A model generated the notes under the pieces. It was not told the DNA's origin, searched no databases, and saw nothing but the letters and a program-made list of their open reading frames with translations. The position numbers were made by a program, and so were the translations under genes. A stretch of 64,000 bases of DNA from Tetraselmis striata (lineage: Eukaryota; Chlorophyta; Chlorodendrophyceae; Chlorodendrales; Chlorodendraceae): NCBI GenBank assembly GCA_006384855.1, contig VCJN01003253.1, positions 1 through 64,000 on the forward strand. Direction: 5' to 3'. Shown here in pieces: positions 46,165 through 55,300 of the stretch; positions within the stretch are counted from its first letter, which is position 1; every line of letters starts with the position of its first letter.

Positions 46165-46295
46165 AAACTTTTTAAGCAAGAGGCCTTAGCGGAGGCAAGG
46201 AAAAGGTTTGCAGCAAAGGTAAATGTTACAATGTACCGGGGCGTACACGGCTTTACACAGCTATTGGCTTGGCCACCGGTTGCAAGCATGCGCTA
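46165..46295 (+). pseudogene. RT-tail fragment, second copy
   Basis: About 125 bp nearly identical to 34,072-34,195 (RKRFAAKVNVTMYRGVHGFT..). A fragment of the same retrotransposon family, without flanking pol. Confidence 0.7.
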
Positions 46296-47496
46296 GTACC
46301 ACGAACAAATAATCTTGTATGGTACATATACAACACGAGTATACAACACGGGTCGCGTCGGCATCATTACCGGATTTTAATTACATACTAATAATGCTAC
46401 GTGGGCCGCGCTCCTAACAGAAGCGCCGCCCTCTAAGATGATGTAGCTCGCTGAACCAGCATCACACCACCGGTTCCGGCCAGGGCACTGCGGAGGAGCA
46501 ACCATCAGCCGCCAACCGACCAGGAAAGGAAGGTCTTGAGGTACGGGGTTTGGGTACGGGGAAGGTTGCCCGGTGGCGGCCTAGTCCGTGCGGCGGTTGA
46601 CGGTGTACAGCTGCCCACAAAAGTCTTGCCCCCCTTGTCAAGCATCAATTGTACATTGGCCCATTATGAGCCATCACTTTCGTTTCCGGCCGCGCCCTTC
46701 CATGTGTCATACGTGAACACGACATCATGCGTGGGGGGGGCTAAGTGGCGTCTGTTGGGCTCTCGTTGTAAATGCCATACGTGTGCGTGTCATTGTTCAG
46801 GGTTAGTAATGAATTTGATAACCCATGTCACAAGGGCACGAATTTTTATATCGCACGTATATGCGTTATATCTGTACGGATGCACGCCAAGAGCTAGCTC
46901 TACCATCGTATAACACATTCACAAAGGCGCGCTCTCCCCACCGCCGGCATGCAAGCAAGTGAGCAGTTCCCGCAAAACGGCCAATACTGCGATAAAGGCT
47001 TGCTCAAAAGCCAGCCCACCTACAGCTGTTTTCCGCATTCAATGCGCCCTTGGTAGAGCCGGGCTTCAGCCCATACGGCGCAGCGGTGCAGCCCCCGAGT
47101 CAGCGGGTGGGTCCATATGGTCACCTGCTAGGGAATCGTCCAGGGTATGTGGTAGGGCCGGCCATCAATACGCTCCCATATTCTGTTGTTGGGCTGCGCC
47201 TAGCGGGCCCCTGAGCGGGGAAAACCCGCCCGCGCGGGGCGAGTACATCGCCTTTTTATCGGGATCCGGGTCGCGCGGTAAGCCACGGTACTAGGGTTTG
47301 TAGGAGAACCTGAAAATATTTGCATCGCCCCCCCCCCCCCCCCCCCCTACCCCCCTCGGTTATATTTCCATCGAGGGCCCCGCCAGGGTTCGAACCTGCG
47401 CATAGCGGAATCACGAGCGTAACAGGCAGCCCCCCCCCCCCCCCCCCCCCCCCTCCGCCACCTATCACATCTCAAGCCGTTGATGAATATTGTAAC
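46296..47496. other. Spacer with two poly-C tracts
   Basis: Poly-C at 47,329-47,347 and 47,431-47,453. A GGTTCGAACC box (47,388-47,397) recalls an internal Pol III B box but no tRNA fold was found. A plus-strand open segment at 47,050-47,240 (FSPYGAAVQPPSQRVGPYGH) is unassigned. Confidence 0.4.
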
Positions 47497-48135
47497 TTAA
47501 TTATCCAGCGAAGCGTCGATTTTTCGGCGGTGAGTTGTATTGCCGTACGGGTACCCGTATAGTGCAGCGGATCGGCCCATAGGTGCATGACTAAAGCGCT
47601 TATCTACTGGAATGTACTACTAAGTACTATAATCCACCCACCCACCCGCCCACCCGCCCACCCACCCAGGATCCTTAATTACACAGCCGTCCGATTACGA
47701 TCTCACGGTTGGGAGGTACTGGTGTGAATTACAAAAAGGGCAGTTCCCCAGAATTAGAAAATCAACACAGCAAGCCGCTTAGGGAGGTACTGGAACTGGT
47801 ACTCGCTACTCGCTGCTGGTATAAATGGAAAAAAAACTCTATACTTCAAAACGCTGGCAATGCAAACGCTCGCTGCTGGTACTTCAAAGCGCTGGCAATG
47901 CAATTCATGGTACACAACGACTACTTCAAAGCGCTGGCAATGCGAACGCTCGCTGCTGGTAATCCTTACTGGTACTCGCTTCTCGCTGTTGGTACTGTTG
48001 GTACTGCTGGTACTGGTGTGAATTACGACAAGGGCAGTTCCCTGAACTGTTGGTACTGGTACTGGTACTCGCTACTCGCTGCTGGTATTAATGGAAAAAA
48101 AACTCTGGTACTTCAAAGCGCTGGCAATGCAACAA
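47497..48135 (-). mobile_element. Inverted-repeat element A, copy 3 (reverse)
   Basis: Begins with AGCGAAGCGTCGATTTTTCG and contains the GGGTACCCGTA, CACCCACCCG and GGTACTGGTACTCGCTACTC blocks of the other copies. It abuts the 3' end of the copia-type element and probably truncated it. Confidence 0.8.
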
Positions 48136-48158
48136 TGGGGCTGGTCGGCAGGGCTGAC

Positions 48159-49000
48159 TTATTGTAGCAGCGAGCAACGGAACATCGGCGGGCCGGCGCA
48201 ATACTTGCGATTAATGATGTAGACTGCATGGTACCAAGAGAGCTCCCAGAAACGAAGGGGTAGACCGGCATAGAGAAGTTGGCATTTGGCAATGCATGCG
48301 AGGGTTCGCCAAGGGCGCTCCGCACGCGCGTTCTGATGAGGGCTATAGCTGTCGCATGTCTGCATATCCACATTAGCGTCTTGGCAGATCTTCTCAAGAG
48401 AAGAGCACAGGAACACAACAGCGCGGTCAACGCGAATCTGGCGGAGAGTGAAGCCCTTGCGGCGTGCAAAAGCCAAGCAGCGATCTACGGCACCTGCGGC
48501 CTCGGACTGCGTAACTAGACTGCCCGCCAGGTGAACATTCGTGCGCCGGCATTTGGCGCCAATCATCTAGCGGCGACCGTGGAGCGACGGAGCCATGGGT
48601 CCCCATATGTCGAGGTTGAGCACGGCGAATGGTTCATGCTCAAAGCGTGAGCCGACGGTGCGAGGAACTGCAGCGACGGTGGACTCGACGAGTGCACACA
48701 CCTCGCAGAATGGTGGGGCACTGACAACATAGGGGAAATTGAGCACCAGTTTGGCGGTTCGCAAGATGCCGTCATGATGGGTGTGACCCATCCGCGCATG
48801 GAGAAGAGCAGCATGGGCACGAGAGCCAGTAAAGCCGCCCGCACGGCTGACAGCAGCCGCCGCCACCGGCACGGAAGAGGAGAGCGGGCGGGCACTAGCT
48901 GGGGGCACATTTGCAGAAGGGGTCCCGACAGCGTGCAGTGCGTAGAGCCCAGCATCGTGCAGACGTTCCACATTGATATCCGCACCGCAAGGGAGCGTCA
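48159..49000 (-). pseudogene. Copia-type pre-integrase and integrase core
   Basis: Zinc-binding LLHARMGH..C-E-V-C (48,806-48,700), then NLDIWGP (first catalytic Asp, about 48,608). After a stop near 48,567 the next frame has RVDRAVVF (second Asp) and SPHQNARAERPWRTL (Glu), then LPLRFWELSWYHAVYIINR. The three acidic residues are present, but a stop and frame change lie between the first and second. Confidence 0.75.
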
Positions 49001-49239
49001 TGGTGGAAGTGCTGGGGCCGAAGTAGAAAGTCGCGCCGGAGGACTGCGCTGCGCCCTGGCTGAAAAGGAACTCCACAGCGTGCGGAAGAGCGGCGGTGAG
49101 AAGGCCGGGAGCGTGGAGCACATTTCGCAAAACGTAGATGACTGGTTGACCGGCGGTAGATATTAAGTAACGTGTAAGGTACCCACGCCGTAAACTGATG
49201 CGCGTAGGCCGACGAGACGAAACTGGTCCGAGGACGCCA

Positions 49240-49340
49240 GTGTCGTGTATGTATAGAAGCGACGACGCCGCCCAGCGACGTGCAACGATGCGCCGCTGTC
49301 CATGAGAAATAGATGAGGACTGGGAGGTGCGGTGTTGGGA
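49240..49340 (-). CDS. Copia-type aspartic protease motif
   Basis: LFLMDSGASLHV, with the D-S-G-A active site, directly follows the methyltransferase C-terminus in the same frame. Confidence 0.7.
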
Positions 49341-49389
49341 AGAACAACACACGCGGGTAGAGCTGCACATGGCATGGATGTGCAAAGAT

Positions 49390-50300
49390 AGGCCGCCACG
49401 GCCCGGAAGAACCAGACTGCGAGATTGCGGTCGACGCAGCCTCCAAGGGCTGCACACAACTCATTGTCAGGGATAGATGTGCAGAGCACCGCGTTCCTAG
49501 GGAAACCCATGACGAGATCGCGCACTAGGGCATCCGGTTCCTCCATCTGTCCAAAATGCATCAGCATGCCAGCACCAGGAGATCCGTCCGACTGAGGACG
49601 AAAGGCATAACTCCCCGCCGTTGTGACTAGTTTAGGAAGGTGATGTTGGTCCGGGCGAATGCATGTCCATTCGGGCGACATGCCGTGCGATGATAACACC
49701 CACGCCTGTGGCGGAGCCGAGTGACGTTGAGCGGCGTAGTGGTCCATGAGAGCTATAAGGAGCGGCGTTGGTCCACATGAGTGTACGCCGGGCAGCCGAC
49801 AAACCACAGTCCAACGCGTTTGCGATGAGAGGCTCGCCAAGAGAGAGGATAAGCTCAGGACACTTCAGCGCTCCCGGCACATTTTCTATTAAGTAGGAAA
49901 CTGAGGCAGGCTGCGCATCCGCCAGATGCCGTACAATACGAATGACGGCTGCCATGACGCCGCTACGCACATCGTCCCACCCGCGACCGGAGCCAACACT
50001 AGACCAAGGCCCACAGCAGGGCCCCGCAGCAACAAGGGTGACCAGAGGCATGCCCGCAAGCACATCCTCAATGATTAAGGTCACGTCTTGCGGCGTAGAG
50101 GAGTCAGCTCCTGAAAGGCGGCCTCGCGGAGCTGGGTCGGATACTCGGCAGACAACATCCGAAGGCGGTCCGCAGCCCAACGTCTGTGCACGGGACCAAG
50201 TTCGCAAAGCGTCACCCTAGTGACCGCAAAGCTTGCCGTCAACATGCCGTCGAGCAGAAAGAGCGTCCCATCGCAGCACAGCTCGAAGAAATTGTCGATG
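49390..50300 (-). CDS. Cytosine-5 DNA methyltransferase domain inside the retrotransposon (frameshifted)
   Basis: Transfers a methyl group from S-adenosylmethionine to C5 of cytosine. Motifs seen in the expected order: motif I-like LFLLDGMLTASFA (about 50,265), acidic CELGPVHRR (50,206), catalytic-loop PC with GPCCGPWSSVGSGRGWDDVR (about 50,021), IENVPG (49,886), RRTLMWTN (49,790), and C-terminal EPDALVRDLVMGFP (49,540) with NELCAALGGCVDRN (49,465), the usual motifs IX-X. The PC cysteine, ENV and the Arg pair are retained. Frame changes near 50,110 and 49,765 break the ORF, so this copy is not active as it stands. The target-recognition region is short (about 65 residues). Capture of such enzymes by retrotransposons is known in a few algae and dinoflagellates. 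Confidence 0.8.
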
Positions 50301-50322
50301 ACGAGAGCATGAGGAAGGGGCA

Positions 50323-50712
50323 CTAGGCCCACGGTCTGAAGGGACGGAAGCTCCGGGGCGGACGCGAGGGGTGCAGCGACAGTTGTGAACGCCAATGCGA
50401 ATGGCGCACACATGTCCATGGTTGCGGCGCAGCCACCCGGAGTCGCAGGGCCCGTGACTGGTTAGTGATGGTCAATGGCGGGTCGCTCCAACGGTAGTGA
50501 CGCGCCATCAAGGGCATGCATGCAAAGCGAGGAATGGGCACATGGGCGGAGTGGACCAACGGCAGATGGGGCATCAGTGTAGAGGGAGTAGCGACGCCCA
50601 CAATTTGCGTAATCGATGAGGGGTGAGGCAGATCCACGTAGAGCACATGTGTCGTGTTGACCGCCGCGCCCAACCAGACCAACGCCGCCACTCCGCGCGG
50701 CCATGGTGTCAT
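50323..50712 (-). CDS. Linker coding region between Gag and methyltransferase
   Basis: Open frame with HVLYVDLPHPSSITQIVGVA and HYRWSDPPLTI; no family recognised. It overlaps the start of the methyltransferase frame. Confidence 0.35.
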   Translation of the reverse strand: MTPWPRGVAALVWLGAAVNTTHVLYVDLPHPSSITQIVGVATPSTLMPHLPLVHSAHVPIPRFACMPLMARHYRWSDPPLTITNQSRALRLRVAAPQPWTCVRHSHWRSQLSLHPSRPPRSFRPFRPWA

Positions 50713-50968
50713 TTAGGTAACCTCAGTCACCACATCCAATGTAGGTGGCACACTCAGCGCCCTCTCCGCCAACACACGTTCCATCCATCTCGTCGAGCAG
50801 CTCATCGAATCCATCACAGCCGGCCGAGACGGAGCAACTGCGCCGTCCGTACGGGGGCTCAGTAGGTGATGAAGGCTCGACGACGGTAGGAGAGGGCACA
50901 TTAAATCCGTCGCAGACGGGAAGGGAGAGCGGAAAAACGGGGGCGTGAGCCATGCAGACGAAACCATC

Positions 50969-51319
50969 CTAGGGCAACTCCACGATGGGAGGGACGCTGT
51001 CGATAGCACCAGTGGGCCGCCCGCCATGCAACACGGGCGGCTGGGACTTGACAGGGTTCGGGCGTGCTCCCGCTGGAGTGCGAAGTCCACCGCTGGCAAG
51101 CCACGCATGTTTCTCCGCCGGTGGGGAATCAAGGAGCATGGAGCCGTTGACGTGCCGCGTTTGCCAGCAATACGGTGCTGTGTGACGGGCACGACCACAA
51201 CGACTGCATTCACGGTCGGGGTGGGACTGGGTATAGGGAGCGACGCCGACATCGCCACTCGAGGTCGGCTCGCTGGTTGGCAAGCAACTAGAGCGGCCGA
51301 GGTAGTGCAAAAACGTCAA
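50969..51319 (-). CDS. Copia-type Gag C-terminus with zinc knuckle
   Basis: CSRCGRARHTAPYC fits C-x2-C-x4-H-x4-C exactly. The following 60 residues are Pro/Gly-rich. Upstream Gag sequence was not recognised. Confidence 0.6.
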   Translation of the reverse strand: MTFLHYLGRSSCLPTSEPTSSGDVGVAPYTQSHPDRECSRCGRARHTAPYCWQTRHVNGSMLLDSPPAEKHAWLASGGLRTPAGARPNPVKSQPPVLHGGRPTGAIDSVPPIVELP

Positions 51320-51702
51320 GGAAGTCGGTGGAGTTCACTCGATGCTGCTGAGGAAGTCTACCAAGTGAGAGGGCCCGTGCATAGCTTGCTGACGGTGCGG
51401 GTAGTACAGTAGGTTAACCGACGACAGTTAAATCACCATCGTCATCAGGTCAGGTGACCGTTCGGCGACCCGGCGGTTCCCCTTCCTCATACGGGGGCAA
51501 CGCTTAGCAGTTCTAGTAGTTTCACTTAGACCCTAGAGATACCGGCCAGCTACCCGTATCCAGCAGGAGCACGGGCGAGGCTGACCGAGGTGTGACCGTT
51601 CAGTCGCACGACCCAGACATATAGTCCGGAATTCCGGAACTGTAATCATTCCTTCCTTCTTTGCTTCTAGTTCATGAGCCATCCCTTCATCATATAGTCG
51701 CT
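51320..51702. other. Region between copia-type element and transposon P
   Basis: No gene. Might contain the missing LTR; no partner copy is present at the truncated end to confirm it. Confidence 0.35.
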
Positions 51703-51742
51703 TCAACATTTGTTGTATGTAAATGTTAAGACCCATATGAAA

Positions 51743-52035
51743 ACGTGACACATGTGCACATGTGTCGCCACATGTGCACATATGTCATCTGAGGACACAT
51801 GTGCACATGTGTCAAGACATGTGCACATGTGTCATTGTGTTTTTTGACACATGTGCACATTTGTTGTACGATGACACATATACACATGTGTCAACTCCGG
51901 ACTTGACACATGTGCATTTGTGTTATCACATGTCACATGGGGCATATTTTCGGCTGATGACGACACATGTACACATGCGCCGTACTTATCGATACACATG
52001 TGCATATGGGTCACCCGCGTCCATTGCTTTCTACG
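51743..52035 (+). repeat. Left palindrome array of transposon P
   Basis: Perfect or near-perfect copies of the 20-bp palindrome GACACATGTGCACATGTGTC with 5-30 bp spacers; about nine copies. Confidence 0.95.
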
Positions 52036-52303
52036 CATATGCACAGGGTCGTATCTTATCCGTGAAAAACGAGATAAGTAGCGACCCTGCGGAGGGGCGA
52101 TAAACCGCCGGCGCAAGTTGTTCAGGGGTGGCTGCCTGACGGGGGCGGTGGGCGCGCGGGCGGCGGTTCGCCCGCCAGTTCAAAACGGCGCGTGCACATG
52201 TTGGATCGCGCACTCAGTACCCTTACTCCGAGCCCGCCTTGCCCCCTTCCCCCCCCTCCAGCGCCGGCCCCAACCGGCGAGGCGGTCTCGACTGCGGGAC
52301 GTC

Positions 52304-55300
52304 ATGCTCGACGGCCAGCCAGCCGCGGCGGCTATCGCTCCGGATGGCGCCAATGCTGCACATCACGGGGGCCGCCCGGCGCACCGTGGCGCTGCCGGCC
52401 TACACGCACCCGCTCCCAACGCTGTGCCGCCTCCAGACGACACTGCCTACATGGTCGACCTGCATCGGCAGGTTTTCAACGCCAAGCTCCAGGAGTATAT
52501 GGCCAGCAAAGCGAAGAACATGACGCTATTATTCGAGTCGGAGTACGCACAAGCTATGGAGTGCTTGCGCATATACGACACCCTTGAGGTAGGATCGGAG
52601 GTAAGCCGCTGACGCCACCCCGCCGCCGCCGCCGCCGCCGAGGAGCCGCCGCGGCCGCCGTCCGCCACTCGCCCCTAATCTACGTTGCCCATGGGCGCTC
52701 TCGCTTTGCGATGCTGGGCTAGAACGACCCCCCCCCCCCCCCCCCCCCGGCTGTCGTTCTCCCAGCAGTCCCTCGCCTCCCAATACCGACCAACCGATCA
52801 TATTATATGACAATTGCGTTCCTGCCTCGCGCGATCTTGGACTATGATGCCCCCGATCTCCACCCCTGCTCCCCGCCGCCCTCTCTCGTCGTCTCCTTCC
52901 TCTACCTCTCATGATCCCTGACACAATTGAACAATGGTATGCTTTAGATATGGTCTTACTTCCCTCCTCGACGCTGTTGCTATGGTTTCAGGAAAGGAAG
53001 AAGGCAGCCCCTACTGCGAGAAAATTCGAACTTCTCACTCGTGGCGGGGGTCAAGTATTGGTCAAGTATTGGTCAAGAGGCCAGTGCCCCCGTCCGCATC
53101 AGGGCCGGGCCCTTGCGCGAGCTTAACGCCCGAAGAGGAAGCAATATGGCTGGCGGTGGCGGCGGCTGAGGCGGAGAATGAGCATGTCCTGCCCCCCCCC
53201 CTCCCCGCCCCCCCTTCATGTGAGCTGGCAACATGTCTCCCCTACTGGTCTGCTATGACCCTGCTGTCGATGCTCAGCAGCTGGACCGGCAGGCAGACGA
53301 GCGACGAGACACGTTGCAGCAGCGGCGGCCCCCGCCGAGCTCGGGGCCGCAGGCGCCAATGATTGGGGGTCGAACGCGAAGACAGAGGTGGCGCGGTTCC
53401 AGTCATGGCCAGGCGCCGAGCTTCCGCAGCGGATGCGGCGTGCTAAGCGACCTCGTGGCTCTCAGTGGCGAAGCGTACAAGGCTGTGGTGCGTCCGCCTG
53501 GGAGTATGTGACTGTCCCTCCAGTGAGCCAAGGCAGCTTTGCTTGGGGCTTTTGTGTGTGTGTGTGGGGGGGGGGGGGGGGGGGGGGTCATGCATGCTGC
53601 TGCCTCTCATCGATGTGCTCGACCCAACGGCGGCTTGCCTAACTCTGCGCTTGGGGCGTGGGCGCAGGTGGAGGTGCATGTTGATTGGAACCCAACGCTG
53701 ACAGCGCTCCGTGACGCCATGGCGCAGCTCCACCCCACCCTATTGTACGTTGTCTGCCCCGCCGTGGATACAGGGGACGGCAGCAGCGGCGGGCTATCAT
53801 TGGGGGCGCTGCGTCTGGGCGGCGGTAACGTTGAGGCCGGCGGCGTGGCAACCCAGGAGGAGATTGCGGAGTGCATCAGCTCCGGTGGCAACACCTGCCA
53901 GGTTGCCCCCCCCCCCCCCCCCCCGGGGCTTGCCACCGTCCGCATCGCCATCGCCTTTGCGGTGCACGCTCTGCCGCACGCTTGACGAATTAATTATTTT
54001 CTGAGAAATAATTCTGTATGAACTGAGAAATATTGAATTATTTCTCAGTACTCGTACTCGCGGCGTTGTTCCGAGAAATTTGAAATTTATTTCTCAGTTC
54101 TTACAAGTACGGCGTTGCGCGTCCGGGTCTGGATGTATCATCTGAGAAATATACTATTTTAGCTAACACGCTGTAAGGAGAATTTATGCCTATTGGCCAT
54201 GTTACGGACATTCTCAACTGTATCTGAGCTAGGTTTGGCATGATGGTCCTCCCGACCCTGGATATGGGAAATGTATCTATATGGCTATCTGCCACAAGTC
54301 GTACGGCCTGATTTGTCGACCGGAGGGTTATGTTCCAGCCGGTCACAGGTAGGTGGGTCGTGCATTAAAAAAAACGTCGGCTCCCAGTGTTTGGCCACAC
54401 CGGTACCGCTCTCACTTCGGCAGTCCCGCCCGCTCCCACTGGCGTTGTTGGGCGCAACCATGAGCGCCACCGAGAGTCAGTTTATTCACATAATCCTTAC
54501 CATCAGCCTTACAAACGCTCGGGGCGTCTAGGTTACGGGGCGGTGGGCGGCTGGGGGACGGGCATCGCTAGGCATCGGCGGTCGGTCGGCGGTTCGTGAT
54601 GTCCTGAAGAGGTGGGCGGGGGTCGGCAACACGATGTGCGACAGCTGTTGCGCCGCGACGTCTGGTTGCCTTGGGCTTCACAGCCTTGCTGAATGCCTCC
54701 CTAGCTGCTGCCTGAAGTGTTGAGGTCGATGCCCTATCTGCGTTAGGGCGGGCTGTCTCGATGGCCTGCCGGGCTGAGTCAACCTGTGCCTGTGCAGCCT
54801 CGAACGCGACGGCGGGATCAACTTGCGGTCTTCGTCGCCGCCTTGCTGGTGAGTCCGCACCAGCGCCCCCTTCGCCCTCCTCCTGAACTTCATCCTCCTC
54901 GTCCTCCTCGTCATCTTGTTCCTCCTCCTCCTCCTCTACCTGCATGCCCAACGATGCAGTCGCCTCAGCTGCTCCTCCGCGGAGAGGTCGGGCAGGTGGT
55001 GCGAGTGCTTAACAATGTGCTGATTTTGAACCCGGATCAGTTGACATCGGGCCGGGCCGCTGACCGTAGCCGGCCGGTCAGGGGCCCGATCCCAGATTTG
55101 AGACCATCTCCGGAAAGCTGAGGAGCTGAGGAATCCGAGGGTACCAAGGTTTTGGGGCAAATTCGTTTTCTTTACAAATTTATTCTGTGAAAACTAGATT
55201 TTATGGCCAATTGTTGGTGTGGCCAATTGGGTGACACTCCTCCTTATGTAAAGTTTGCAAATATTTCCCGAAACTTCGCATAGTCGCCTGGGCTGCGCGC

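Larger units (their letters stand above)
48159..51319 (-). mobile_element. Ty1/copia-type retrotransposon carrying a DNA methyltransferase domain
   Basis: Minus-strand order: Gag zinc knuckle (51,319-50,969), linker, cytosine-5 methyltransferase (50,300-49,390), protease motif DSGA (about 49,300), zinc-binding pre-integrase and integrase core (48,806-48,159). Protease before integrase is the copia order. RT and RNase H, which should follow, are missing; element A lies exactly there. Several single-base frame changes separate the domains. LTRs were not identified; 51,330-51,700 could hold the left one. Confidence 0.75.

Noticed and set aside
47374-47440. tRNA-like GGTTCGAACC T-arm
   Set aside because: The acceptor, D and anticodon arms do not pair; only a B-box-like stretch remains, beside a poly-C run.
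51743-52035. Palindrome array as CRISPR or bacterial operator cluster
   Set aside because: It forms the inverted end of a transposon with a matching array at 57.6-57.8 kb.
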